Part shown: positions 1 through 9,391 of the stretch, piece by piece | Position numbering within the stretch: position 1 is the first letter of the stretch | Layout: each line of letters begins with the position of its first letter | DNA from: Phallusia mammillata | Taxonomy: Eukaryota > Chordata > Ascidiacea > Phlebobranchia > Ascidiidae | Direction of reading: 5' to 3' | NCBI GenBank assembly: GCA_003260075.1 | Contig: QLIY01000018.1 | Coordinates: 1 to 64,000 of the forward strand | DNA: 64,000 nt | The notes under the pieces: generated by a model | The model's input: only the letters and a program-made list of their open reading frames with translations | What the model was told of the DNA's origin: nothing | Database searches by the model: none | Position numbers and translations under genes: made by a program

Positions 1-348
1 TGATTCAGGAAAAAAGCGGTGGTAAAAATTAATCATACGCGCGAATTGCTGCAGACCTTTGATGGTTGTTGGGCGTGGGAACTCTTGGATAGCGTTTACT
101 TTATCCAGAAGTGGTTTTGCACCCTGTTGTGATACCCTGTCCCAAAAAATCAATTTCTGATACGCCGAATTTGCATATGCCCACGTTAATAACTAAACCA
201 TGGCTGGTGAGCTGTTCGAAAAGTTGCCTCAGGTGCGTAAGGTGCTCAGAAACCGATGTGCTGGCCACGAGAATATCATCCAAATATACGAAGACGAAAT
301 CCAAGGGTTGACAGACAGTGTCCAAGGCTTGGGATTGGTTGAATAGTT
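1..348 (-). pseudogene. Ty3/Gypsy-type reverse transcriptase fragment, frameshifted and truncated
   Basis: The minus strand encodes part of a retrotransposon polymerase. The catalytic YLDD box lies at about 284-275, in the context FVFVYLDDILVAS, which is typical of Ty3/Gypsy reverse transcriptases. It is followed by the FLGQGIT segment and, after a frame change near 125-130, by the connection region (LLDKVNAIQEFPRPTT, then LQQFARMINFYHRFFPES), which runs off the window start. The frame change, and loss of everything upstream of the YLDD box at about 348 where a MITE begins, show that this copy is dead. No LTR, integrase or gag is visible. Family assignment rests on motifs only. Confidence 0.8.
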
Positions 349-349
349 T

Positions 350-610
350 GGTAGAGCTACTAAGACCACATCTCACAATAGACCCACATTTAGCTAATTT
401 TCGATAGGTGCCGCAAAGAGCTGAATTATTTATTTAGCAGATAGAAGGGGGTAGGGTTGCAAAGAAAGTGTTTAAAAATTAGAAACTAAGTTTTTTTTCT
501 AGTTTTATTGAATTTTAAATGCTAGTACCTTACCTCGACCCTGATAACCCTAACCGTGAGCATTTTAGAGATGTTTTAAATGGGAAAAGTGTTCTTTGTG
601 CCACGTATCC
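350..610. mobile_element. MITE of the GGTAGAGCTACTAA family, right end not found
   Basis: It begins with the terminal motif GGTAGAGCTACTAAGACC and shares an internal stretch with the copy at 13452-13724: a TTTATTTAGC block, then TTTTATTGAATTTTAA, then the run of CCTTACCtCGACCCTgATAaCCCTAACCG. It was inserted into the reverse transcriptase remnant, so it is younger than that element. The right terminal repeat is not recognisable, so the end coordinate is approximate. Confidence 0.65.
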
Positions 611-1115
611 AAAATTAGCTAATTGTATGTGTGCCGTGAGAAATGTGGTTTGTAGATTTTCCGAATAGTTTTTACGTGTAATATTACTCTTTAACTTACA
701 ACACTACAAGTTTTGCTTCCGTTTAGATTTGCTAATTTTTTTGTTATTTTAGTTTTATAAAATCTTAACTCAACAATAACGTGTGTATGGAGGCTGAATA
801 AAAACCATTTTTTGTTGACATACAAAAGATCAAAGATTTACCGTTTCTTAGTGCATGTTTTACAGTCGATAAAATGATTTCCAAGTTATTCGTTAATTAG
901 CTGATTAAACTGTTTCTAATGCAACGTTTTTAGTTGTATTTGATGCGAATTCAGAAACCATCACACATACCTTACAAACACAGGGACAATGTATTGAATT
1001 ACCACAAAAATAAAACGTATCTATTGTAAAGTCACAGTACGCCAGGCCCATTAAAGGCGTCATACCGAATCAGCCAGTCGCCAAGCATTCACCACCATAT
1101 GGCAAAGCGTAGGCT
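611..1115. other. AT-rich stretch without a recognised gene
   Basis: No convincing exon. The only item noted is a short motif at about 1046-1074 (ATTAAAGGCGTCATACCGAA) that recurs in slightly changed form near 54777, so it belongs to a low-copy dispersed repeat of unknown class. Confidence 0.5.
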
Positions 1116-1299
1116 AGAAAAATCTAGCCTGCGGTGGGGTTCGAACCCACGACAGGAGTCTTTCCGGGAGTCGCGCTCTACCAACTGAGCTACGCAGGCT
1201 CAGTGGAGAATCCGGCGAAAGTCGAATCGCAAGCACCGTTACCTGCCTCGTATGCTGCACTTGTCAGCCTCGTAGTAGGGGATCGCCAGATTGACCAAG

Positions 1300-1352
<53 letters not shown>

Positions 1353-1375
1353 ATAACTGGGATCAGCCCTGAAGC
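1116..1375 (-). repeat. tRNA-like SINE copy 1, interrupted by a 53-base C run
   Basis: Positions 1127-1199 on the minus strand fold as a near-tRNA: a perfect 7-bp acceptor stem (GCCTGCG/CGCAGGC), D arm with A box TAGCTCAGTTGGTAGAGC, and T arm GTGGG-TTCGAAC-CCCAC with a B box. A T5 run follows directly as a Pol III terminator. The anticodon stem does not pair, so it is not a working tRNA. A related copy at 31020-31245 shares both the tRNA-like part and about 160 bp on its 5' side, so the repeated unit is larger than a tRNA. The C run at 1300-1352 replaces about 30-40 bp that are present in the other copy. Confidence 0.65.
1300..1352. other. 53-base poly-C, probable recoded assembly gap
   Basis: A pure C run inside the SINE. 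The second SINE copy has ordinary sequence at this place (about 31194-31230), so the run probably stands for unsequenced bases rather than a real homopolymer. Confidence 0.6.
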
Positions 1376-1437
1376 GTCGATGCAGACCAGCGATCACGGC
1401 TATTATGAAGTCTGTTATAAAGTCTCTGATATAAACA

Positions 1438-1617
1438 CAGTGATGAGATTCGTTTTTTTTGTCAGTCGGTTCTATTACAAAAGTCATATTTTTTAGCGGT
1501 TCTGTTACAAAAGTTCATTGACAGTAAGCAGTAATGCTAACCGGTTCGCTGATCTCATAAAATTTTGTGAGACTGTTCTATATAGAACTGGTGCGAATCA
1601 GTTGTATCCCATCACTG
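1438..1617. mobile_element. hAT-like MITE
   Basis: Terminal inverted repeats CAGTGATGAGAT and ATCCCATCACTG, flanked by an imperfect 8-bp duplication (TATAAACA / CATAAACT). The internal sequence, with repeated 'aaccggttc' and 'ttctattacaaaagtcat' blocks, is the reverse complement of blocks in the element at 5576-5962. Confidence 0.65.
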
Positions 1618-1658
1618 CATAAACTGTACAATACTTCGAGGCCAAAGTATTTTTTAGA

Positions 1659-2687
1659 TTATTCATCTTGATTTTGTTCAGGTTGGTTGTCGACTTTTTC
1701 CGAGACATTGAATACTTTCATTTCTATGTTTCCTTTATCTTTGTCTTCTGCAGCAGGTTGGTCGTTCGAAAAATCCGGATTCCACACACCATTGTTGTCC
1801 GTATTTTCGGAGGGATGGACCTTTACCAATTTTCCAATCTGAATCATCTGGAAGGAGAAAAGCCGTTTCTTGTAATCAGGAAAAGAAAATATGGAAGTAA
1901 TCACATTGAGCAAGAAATGTGTCAGGGCAAAACAAGCGAAAACTGGGTGGGACATCCACTCGAATTTTATTATCATAGACCTAGAGAACCGTATAAACAC
2001 CAAAAAAGCAACGGCAGACGCTACACATACCCCAGTACACGAAGCACAACGAATGTAGACACCCTTGGTATTTGTCAAATATCTGTAGTACGTCGACAAC
2101 GGCAACAGATATAGAACCAGAAGGGCAACTTGAAACAGAACAAGACCTACAGAACCTACCATTACAAAGCTTACAACGGTAGGCCGCGACAAACATCTTT
2201 TCATCGGCCAATGTTGTGATTGCGACAAAAATGTGGCTACAATTTGCATCAGAGAAAAAAGTGTGATGCCAGCAAGAACAAATTTGCTCAAAATCTTTGC
2301 TCTTTTTACCCACACCTCCTCAGACTGAACTGTCTTGTACACTGAATGTTGACGAAGCCACAAAGAAAGAAAAACCAGATAAACTGCGATGCTGGCTGGG
2401 ACCACCATGGAATTTACTAACCAGGTACACACTGTAGAGTTGAATTTCTTCAAAATTATCTCTACAAACAGAGTCATTGCATACCAAAACAAAAGAAAAC
2501 AAGATGCTGTGCAAAGTCGGTTGTTGAGTTTCAAGCCTTTTTGTTGTGAATGCAGCTGATATACAAACGAAGTTATAGTGAGATAACCCGTAATTGCGAT
2601 GGAAGTTCCGACTGTTATCCTTTCAACGATTGTCGATTCACTTACAATCGTGAAAGTATCGTTCAACGTTGAAATGTTGTTGGCCAT
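1659..2687 (-). CDS. Orphan seven-transmembrane protein, single coding exon
   Basis: An uninterrupted 342-residue frame from ATG at 2687 to TAA at 1659. I chose this ATG because no ATG precedes it in frame; only a GTG codon lies upstream. The N-terminus is short and extracellular-like with sequons NIS and NDT. Seven hydrophobic segments follow at roughly residues 22-45, 55-78, 85-110, 130-152, 166-192, 203-228 and 238-262, then a polar acidic tail of about 75 residues. Neither DRY nor NPxxY is present, so it is not a standard class A GPCR. The topology suggests a lineage-specific receptor or membrane protein, and I do not recognise the family. Just upstream on the minus strand, TTTCTGTATTAG before G looks like a 3' splice site, so a 5' noncoding exon is possible. 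Codons 1-22 are duplicated upstream at a C10 seam; the copies differ by Ile/Thr within the NIS sequon. Confidence 0.7.
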   Translation of the reverse strand: MANNISTLNDTFTIVSESTIVERITVGTSIAITGYLTITSFVYQLHSQQKGLKLNNRLCTASCFLLFWYAMTLFVEIILKKFNSTVCTWLVNSMVVPASIAVYLVFLSLWLRQHSVYKTVQSEEVWVKRAKILSKFVLAGITLFSLMQIVATFLSQSQHWPMKRCLSRPTVVSFVMVGSVGLVLFQVALLVLYLLPLSTYYRYLTNTKGVYIRCASCTGVCVASAVAFLVFIRFSRSMIIKFEWMSHPVFACFALTHFLLNVITSIFSFPDYKKRLFSFQMIQIGKLVKVHPSENTDNNGVWNPDFSNDQPAAEDKDKGNIEMKVFNVSEKVDNQPEQNQDE

Positions 2688-2878
2688 TTCTGTTACACTA
2701 CATGTATCATAACCTAACACAGAAACACAAATTCTTTTGCATTAAAAAACAACCCCCCCCCCACGATTGTCGATTCACTTACAATCGTGAAAGTATCGTT
2801 CAACGTTGAAGTGTTGTTGGCCATTTCTGTTACACTATATGTATCATAACCTAATACAGAAACACAAATTCATTTGCA
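2626..2878. repeat. C10 seam at 2753-2762 between two copies of ~115 bp
   Basis: 2626-2740 is repeated at 2763-2878 with a few substitutions; ten C separate the copies. It covers the 5' end of the 7TM gene. Read as an unmerged allelic contig join. Confidence 0.8.
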
Positions 2879-2893
2879 ACACTGGTTACGAAC

Positions 2894-3317
2894 AACAAAC
2901 TTCCTGATTCACAAAACATTTTGCTGACACGAACGTAAAACCAAATAAACTAAATATTTTGTCCTTACCATTTATTACCAAGTGAAAAATAAGCATTTGT
3001 TAAGGTTTTATTTGCATTAAAATGAATAAAACTTAATATGTGGCTGCAGCAATTTAAGAAAGATCTGTAATGGCAACTGCGCCTTTTTGGGCGGCCCCAT
3101 CCCCCCCCCCAACAAACTTCCTGATTCACAAAACATTTTGCTGACACGAACGTAAAACGAGATAAACTACATGGTTTATCCTTACTATTTATTACCAAGT
3201 GAAAAAACGCATTTGTTAAGGTTTTATTTGCAATAAAATACTGAATAAAACTTAATATGTGGCTGCAGCAATTTAAGGAAGATCTGTATTAGCAACTGCG
3301 CCTGTTTGTGCCGCCCC
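2894..3317. repeat. C10 seam at 3101-3110 between two copies of ~205 bp
   Basis: 2894-3100 recurs at 3111-3317 with several substitutions and small indels. No gene is recognised in it. Confidence 0.8.
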
Positions 3318-3419
3318 GTTTCTTGTTTTTTTAAATAGTAGTTTCTTACCTATGTTTCAAATAAAATAAAGCTCTGTTTTTTTCAAAATCGTAAATCTGT
3401 TTCGCACCTGTACTGATCA

Positions 3420-3596
3420 TATCTATTGAGTGTGTTATGGATCTTTCCTATTATACCCGTTTTTGTTATGTTTTATGCATTGATTAGCTTCACGTTACAG
3501 TTAAAAAAGGTGGCATATGTAACACCAGTCAAACATACGTCAATTGAGAGCGCGTTAATTTTGTCAGCCCATATGACATATTTTGATATTTCCCAG
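3420..3596 (+). other. Exon-like hydrophobic frame ending at a GT donor
   Basis: An open frame (LWIFPIIPVFVMFYALISF, then a polar stretch ending AHMTYFDISQ) runs into TCCCAG|GTAAGC, a good donor. There is no clear start, acceptor or partner exon, so it may be a gene relic or chance. Not recognised. Confidence 0.2.
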
Positions 3597-3665
3597 GTAA
3601 GCACTATAACTAGCAACCTATATGGTCATGGAACAACATATGGTCGAATGAAAGCATGCAGCCTA

Positions 3666-4004
3666 ATTTGTTGTTAGTCTAATCTAAACAACTATAAGAA
3701 AATCAGAAAATCGGAGCCAGTGTAAATGTAAGAACAATAAAAATTATTAACAAATATTTCCTGATTTAACTTAGGGAAAATGCTTGCCTAAATTAATGTA
3801 GCCTATATGTTCATGTTTTGTAAAATATCACCCCCCCCCCATTTGTTGTTAGTCTAATCTAAACAACTATAAGAAAATCAGAAAATCGTAGCCACTGTAA
3901 ATGTAAGAACAATAAAAATTAGTAACAAATATTTCCTGATTTAACTTAGGGAAAATGGTTGCCTAAATTAATGTAGCCTATATGTTCATGTTTTGTAAAA
4001 TATC
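3666..4004. repeat. C10 seam at 3831-3840 between two copies of ~164 bp
   Basis: 3666-3829 recurs at 3841-4004 with about three substitutions; exactly ten C lie between. Confidence 0.85.
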
Positions 4005-4031
4005 TGTGTGTTTTACGTCTGTCTATTTTAT

Positions 4032-4407
4032 GGTAGAGCTACTAACACCATACGTTTCAGGTGATCCAAAAGTGCCTAATTTTTAAAACGGTATATCTAA
4101 AAAAATGCTAACGGTTAGGGCTATTAGAGTCGGGGTAAGGTATAAGCATTTAAAATTCAATAAAACTAANGGTAGAGCTACTAACACTGAGCTTCACCTT
4201 TGGCCCGACCTGAGAACTGCTGGTAGGTGGCGCAAAAGAGCATAGGTGTTTTTGGTGCTGACTCAGCAATTATTCTTACCATAAACCCAAATTGCTGTAA
4301 CAGCACCATAAACGCCAATGTTCTTTTGCGCCACCTACCAGAAGTTCTCAGGTCGGGCCAAAGGTGAAGCTCAGTGTTAGTAGCTCTACCGTGTTAGTAG
4401 CTCTACC
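4032..4407. mobile_element. MITE with 9-bp target duplication, containing a second element
   Basis: Terminal repeats GGTAGAGCTACTAACACC and its complement at 4391-4407 are flanked by a perfect 9-bp duplication, CTATTTTAT (4023-4031 and 4408-4416). The left half matches the family at 350 and 13452, read in reverse. A single n at 4170 marks the junction to the nested palindrome at 4171-4390. The 9-bp duplication would suit a Mutator-like superfamily; that assignment is inference. Confidence 0.8.
4171..4390. mobile_element. Nested palindromic MITE with long terminal inverted repeats
   Basis: 220 bp with inverted arms of roughly 75-80 bp. They start GGTAGAGCTACTAACACTGA and contain TTTGGCCCGACCTGAGAACT and GGTAGGTGGCGCAAAAGA, each found again as a near-perfect complement at the right end. 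The outermost 17 bases match the enclosing family, so the two families share transposase recognition ends. Confidence 0.85.
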
Positions 4408-4973
4408 CTATTTTATCGACTCATATCTTATATATGTAGCTCGGACGATTTAAATGTTTTTTTGGTGACTATATGAATGGAAATATGAAACACACACAAC
4501 GCATGATTTGATTGTTCACTGAAACGAATAAACTTGAAAGTGTTTAAAAACACCTTGCTTTTCTAAAGTAAATAAATCAGAGAAAGAAAAAAAAGATTTT
4601 CAAGGTTTTTTTTAACTTACAAGTTTAAACTTACGAAACTGAATGTTTTGGAATCCATAATTTGCTTAAGAAAATGCTGTCTGCTCAATTTCGGTCAGCT
4701 GCTGTTTACGTATCTGCTATAAAAATTATCGTTTACGTACAACAAAGAAATATTTAGTGGTCACAAGTTTTATTTCGCCAATATTCAACGAAAATCTGCC
4801 CAATGCATTCATACGTATACCTAGTTATTACGAACTTAAGGACTAAAAAGGGTTTTCTTGTTGTTTGGGGAGATAGGATTAAACCTATAAGCAGCTATAG
4901 ACGGACAAAACCAAAACGAAAAATGTTTCTTCTGTTTGACACATATTTACCGACATTTAAAGAGATACTTAAC

Positions 4974-5086
4974 ATGTTCATTTTTCATGTCTAAAACCAC
5001 GAAAATTTGGAATCCTTACGAAATGGGGGGGGGGCATCTTCATTTTTCATGTCTAAAACCACGAAAATTTGGAATCCTTACGAAAT
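4974..5086. repeat. G10 seam at 5025-5034 between two copies of 51 bp
   Basis: 4974-5024 recurs at 5036-5086, with G10 between. This is the shortest duplicated arm in the window. Confidence 0.8.
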
Positions 5087-5575
5087 AACTTTTACAGTTT
5101 TGAAAGCCAGTTGCGTGCGCGGTTGAGCAAAAACATTGAAGATGCGTTGTTTTTGCAGTTTTGTTATTTGTTTTCCTGTAATCTTGCAGAAGTAGCCTAT
5201 TTGAGTTAAGTATGAATTAAATTGGGTCAACCATTACACCCGCTTGTAAACCAAATGTCAAAATTTCGGCCCAATCCGCCCAGAAAAGTCTTAAATCCAC
5301 GCGAAACGCGCCCAGTTTTTGTACCTGGATGCACACATTTCAGATTCAGCTGCACAGGGTGAAGATCAGTCTCAACTGTTTATGACGTCATAGTATATTC
5401 TGTTTTTCGGATTGTTTGCATCAAATAGGAGTACGAAAAGTCTGATGCATATGGCTGATAGGCTGGTAATACCCTTTCCAATACAACAAAATCTTTAGTT
5501 TAAAGATTAGTTTAAAAATTAAATAGTTACCACAAGAGTTTTATTTACGTCACGGCCGCCAGCAGTACATGTGTT

Positions 5576-5962
5576 CAGTGGTGAGATGCAGCCGGTTCGC
5601 ACTGGTTTGATAGAACCGTCTCACGAAATTTTATGAGATCAGCGAACCGGTTAGCATTACCGGGTACTGTACCGGTTCTATAGAACCGTCTGAAATTTTA
5701 TGAGATCAGCGAACCGGTTAGCATTACTGGTTACTGTCTCAAAATTGACTTTTTGTAGCAGAACCGGCTGAAAAATATGACTTTTGTGATAGAACCGCTT
5801 TGTAACAGAGCCGACTGAAAAAATGACTTTTGTGATAGAACCGGCTGACAAAAAATTTGAATCCCTGAAAAATATGACTTTTGTGATAGAACCGCTGCAA
5901 AATATGACTTTTGTGTACTTTTGTGATAGAACCGGCTAAAAGAAATTTGAATCCCACCACTG
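5576..5962. mobile_element. hAT-like MITE with internal tandem blocks
   Basis: Ends CAGTGGTGAGATG and GAATCCCACCACTG form short inverted repeats. Inside are two copies of an 'aaattttatgagatcagcga' block and several 'atgacttttgtgatagaacc' blocks, which explain open frames here. No clear 8-bp target duplication is seen. Confidence 0.6.
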
Positions 5963-7562
5963 GATATACACGTATAATACAGGTGGTTATTGACAACAAA
6001 CAGATTTCAATTCATTAATGAAAGTTAATTTAGGACGGGTTAGGCGTTTACAATGAACGGATGTGAAATGAGTTACATTTTCTGAAATGAGCAAGTCAAA
6101 AGTATGCTGTAAGATTATAGCAACAGAATCATATGAAAAGTTTGTGTATTTTAATACGTTTAAGCAAGGCATTTACCTGCCAATTTTGGGCCTAATGATA
6201 GAAATATGTACATGAATAACAGACGTTTTTTGACAACAAAAATCCAAAATGCATTATTCTGCACAAGGTAAGCTATAGCGAAACATTTGACATATTTGAA
6301 AAAAATGGACATCTACTTTCATTTTGAACGCACTTTTGGCCCTGTATAATTGTCACACGCGCTATGGATTTCTTTTACATGCATTCGAACGCATTTGCAG
6401 TGTTTTAGGTATTTACACGTTTCAAAAAAACAGTATAGGCAAGCTGGTAGGTTTTTGGCAGCTTTGAAGGTCACTGAATCCAGTAGAGGTCATGTACGTC
6501 GCTACCACTTTTTCTTGCGTCCAAGGGTTCGACTGCAACCAAAAGTAAAGTAAAAAGTATTCAAGAGCTTTTAACGAGTTTCTAAAAACATGGTTGCAAG
6601 AAAATTGATAGCGTAACCAAAATAGGGATCATTCTGCTAATTCATAACAGGAAAGCATATAAATTGATAATCGTATCTTTAAAGCTCCGATAACCTTTTG
6701 TACTTTATATTCTTCACATTATTGCGCTCAACGTATGCAAACATACATATATGGTACAAGCTTTATTACTAACACTTAAAATGTATTAGTATTAAATTTA
6801 CACCCTATTTGGACCGGCACATATATTTTAAGATATAAACCGAATAGCATCTACGGAATTTTGACGCTATTTTTTGTTGTATGTATTAATTCAACGTTGT
6901 CATTTGTTGTTTGACTAGAGGTAAGATTCAAATGTCAGAATTCAAATACAACCTGGTGCTGGTGTAAGAATTTGGCAATAGCGACGTAAATACTTTTATA
7001 AATCTATCTAACGTAGTGGTTTTCAACCGGTGGAAACTGTAGGCCTACTTGCGAAGGGAAATTGTATTAGGTAATGATACCTACATTGCTATTTTAAGTT
7101 TTACTGGAATATCCAAAGCGATTATTCAGACTGAAAGTTCAGTATTCTGCAATCGAATCAAGACCATTATTGGCAATGTACGGTATAAAAACATCATCAT
7201 AAAATGACATAAGGGGGAGTTTGAACTTTGGTGATAGACTTTAGTGGGAAATAACACCAAAAACTTCAGAACCACTGTTCTAAGTCACTTAAATGCACAA
7301 GGTTTCGGTCGAACACGCTGATTACATGGAAATTAGTGCCTATAAACTTTCATTTTCACCACTACGAAACGTCACAAATCAACTAGCCAAATTGTTGTAT
7401 TTATAAAATTCAAGCCATGTTGTCTGCAAAATAATAGAAGTTTAGCAAAGCTTCCACATTGTGAAAAAGATTTTGGTTTCTCATAATTGTTCACTCACAT
7501 CAACAACACAAGGTTCAGTTGAATATGTCCACCAGAAAGGAGATTTCAGGTTCGGGCCGAAA
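5963..7562. other. Intergenic stretch, no gene seen
   Basis: AT-rich. Short open frames lack splice context or recognisable sequence. Confidence 0.5.
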
Positions 7563-7570
7563 CTATTTAG

Positions 7571-7967
7571 TAGTGATGGGACGAGTACCCGGTACTCGTT
7601 ATCGAACGATTTCAGCGGTATTGATACTCGTATTTGGTATCGAAATATTTTGTCTCAGTTTTCGATAACAACCTGCGAGTACCGAAGGCCGATTTATACC
7701 ATAAGAATACGGGCAACTTTATGCCAATACTTGCTTCGGACAGCACAAAATTGGAAAAAAGTTCCGCCAGTTTACGTATATCTTTTTCGCTATCACGTGG
7801 AGATTACATTTTTCGGCATGTGTGTGTGCCCCCGACCATGGCAGATAAATTAGCCAATGATATACAACTAAGTACAACACCACACTTAAGTGCTCGGTAT
7901 CGATGGTATATACATGTGGTACTCGTACTCTGTACTCGCTTCAAAACCTGGTATCGTCCCATCACTA
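7571..7967. mobile_element. hAT-like MITE with 8-bp target duplication
   Basis: Inverted ends TAGTGATGGGACGAGTACC and GGTATCGTCCCATCACTA. Flanks CTATTTAG (7563-7570) and CCATTTAG (7968-7975) agree at 7 of 8 bases, the hAT duplication length. Open frames through it are repeat sequence, not a transposase. Confidence 0.8.
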
Positions 7968-8198
7968 CCATTTAGCCTTGTGGGTTCGGTGCATTACTTA
8001 TTTAAACAAACATCTCTTTTTCCGCGGCTTTGGGATAAAGCCTTTCATCACCAACTTGTCGGTTCAGTTTAAGGGGGGGGGGCCCCATCACTACCATTTA
8101 GCCTTGTGGGTTCGGTACATTACTAATTTAAACAAACATCTCTTTTTCCACGGCTTTGGGATAAAGCCTTTCATCACCAACTTGTCGGTTCAGTTTAA
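7958..8198. repeat. G10 seam at 8073-8082 between two copies of ~114 bp
   Basis: The right edge of the hAT element and its downstream flank are repeated after G10. The copies differ at about three sites. Confidence 0.85.
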
Positions 8199-8664
8199 AA
8201 GCAAAAAAACTCACTTGGATATAAATGAGATTAAGATTTTATTTGTAACGGCAGTCATGAAAAAACAGAAGTCAAGGCCATTACAAATAGCTCGCAGCGA
8301 CATAAGAAATACTCGAATGTTAGTAGTGTGTGTTGGATAGAAGTTATCAAAGTGGACCGCTGCAGTAACTGGAGAGGCAAGGCAATATATAGGCAAAAGT
8401 CGAGAGCGACATCAAGTGGTTGAAATGCGTTTTTAGGAAGGTTTGAACGCCAGGTCCGTTCTGTTTGTACACTATAGCATTGGAAAACCACTTGGTCCGT
8501 ATCAATAAATATCTCTATAAATTGACAAGAAAAAAAAAGTTTTTTTAGCACAGAAAAATTCACTTTTTAGTCATTCAAAAACGTTAAATCTAAAACTGCA
8601 GCCAAAAATTCACGTTTAAATGGTTAAGAAAACTAAAAATCAAGGTCGAAAATAGTAGTTTTTT

Positions 8665-8666
<2 letters not shown>

Positions 8667-8734
<68 letters not shown>
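8667..8734. other. 68-base poly-G, probable recoded gap
   Basis: A pure G run without duplicated flanks. Probably an estimated-length gap written as G. Confidence 0.55.
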
Positions 8735-8737
<3 letters not shown>

Positions 8738-9152
8738 CAAAGGCACACAGAAAGGACCTGAGTTATCAGATGAAACTCGTATGATCTTGTGTTGAACAGT
8801 TGAAACGGAGTAACATTGTACGTGGTAATGTGGGGTGAGTGCATATAGATATTTATGTACATCATATACGTTACAAGTTATATAGATATTTGTACACAGG
8901 TAAAATGGCACGAAGGGTTAGCTGAGAACGGAGGCTGGTTTGGGATTCAGTTTTTGCTACGAAGATCAGACGTGTTTCTTTGTAAAGCGCTGTTATAGAG
9001 CGGCAAACCATTTTTTAGTTAGACAGCATGTTTGGTCCTTCGTATATATTAGCATGCTACATACAACGCTTTAGCATACTTCATATCTTTATGCATTCGA
9101 CTTAGTAGGGTTCTCCTTCATTCGTCTAAGTATTGACGGGCCTTGCTCATTT

Positions 9153-9350
9153 AGGGCGACGCTATCGTTAAGTGTCCTTTTCACATTCGCCAGGAACAAT
9201 AAACCTAGGTTAATCCACCAACCGATTTTGTCCGGATTAGGCGGGGGGGGGGGAATTAAGGGCGACGCTATCGTTAGGTGTCCTTTTCACATTCGCCAGG
9301 TACAATAAACCTAGGTTAATCCACCAACCGATTTTGTCCGGATTAGGCGA
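9153..9350. repeat. G seam at 9243-9253 between two copies of ~90 bp
   Basis: 9153-9242 recurs at 9259-9350 with two substitutions. Eleven G here is one native G plus ten. Confidence 0.8.
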
Positions 9351-9391
9351 AGATCCGAATTAACTGAGTCCGGTTTTACCGAGGTTTACTG
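9303..9391. mobile_element. Short pogo/Tigger-like MITE
   Basis: Ends CAATAAACCTAGGTTAATCC and the complement of CAGTAAACCTCGGTAAAACC, with TCCGGATTA-type internal repeats as in the element at 26563-26747. Only a left TA is visible as target. Confidence 0.55.

Noticed and set aside
1127-1199. A functional tRNA gene
   Set aside because: Acceptor, D and T arms are excellent, but the anticodon stem does not pair and the unit is repeated elsewhere with flanking sequence, so it is a tRNA-derived repeat.
1134-1496. Open frames with proline- or glycine-rich tracts (also 8590-8865 and 28341-28722)
   Set aside because: They are translations of the long C/G runs, which I think are recoded gaps.
7461-7975. 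Two overlapping open frames of 113-130 codons
   Set aside because: They lie within a hAT-like MITE and show no transposase motif.
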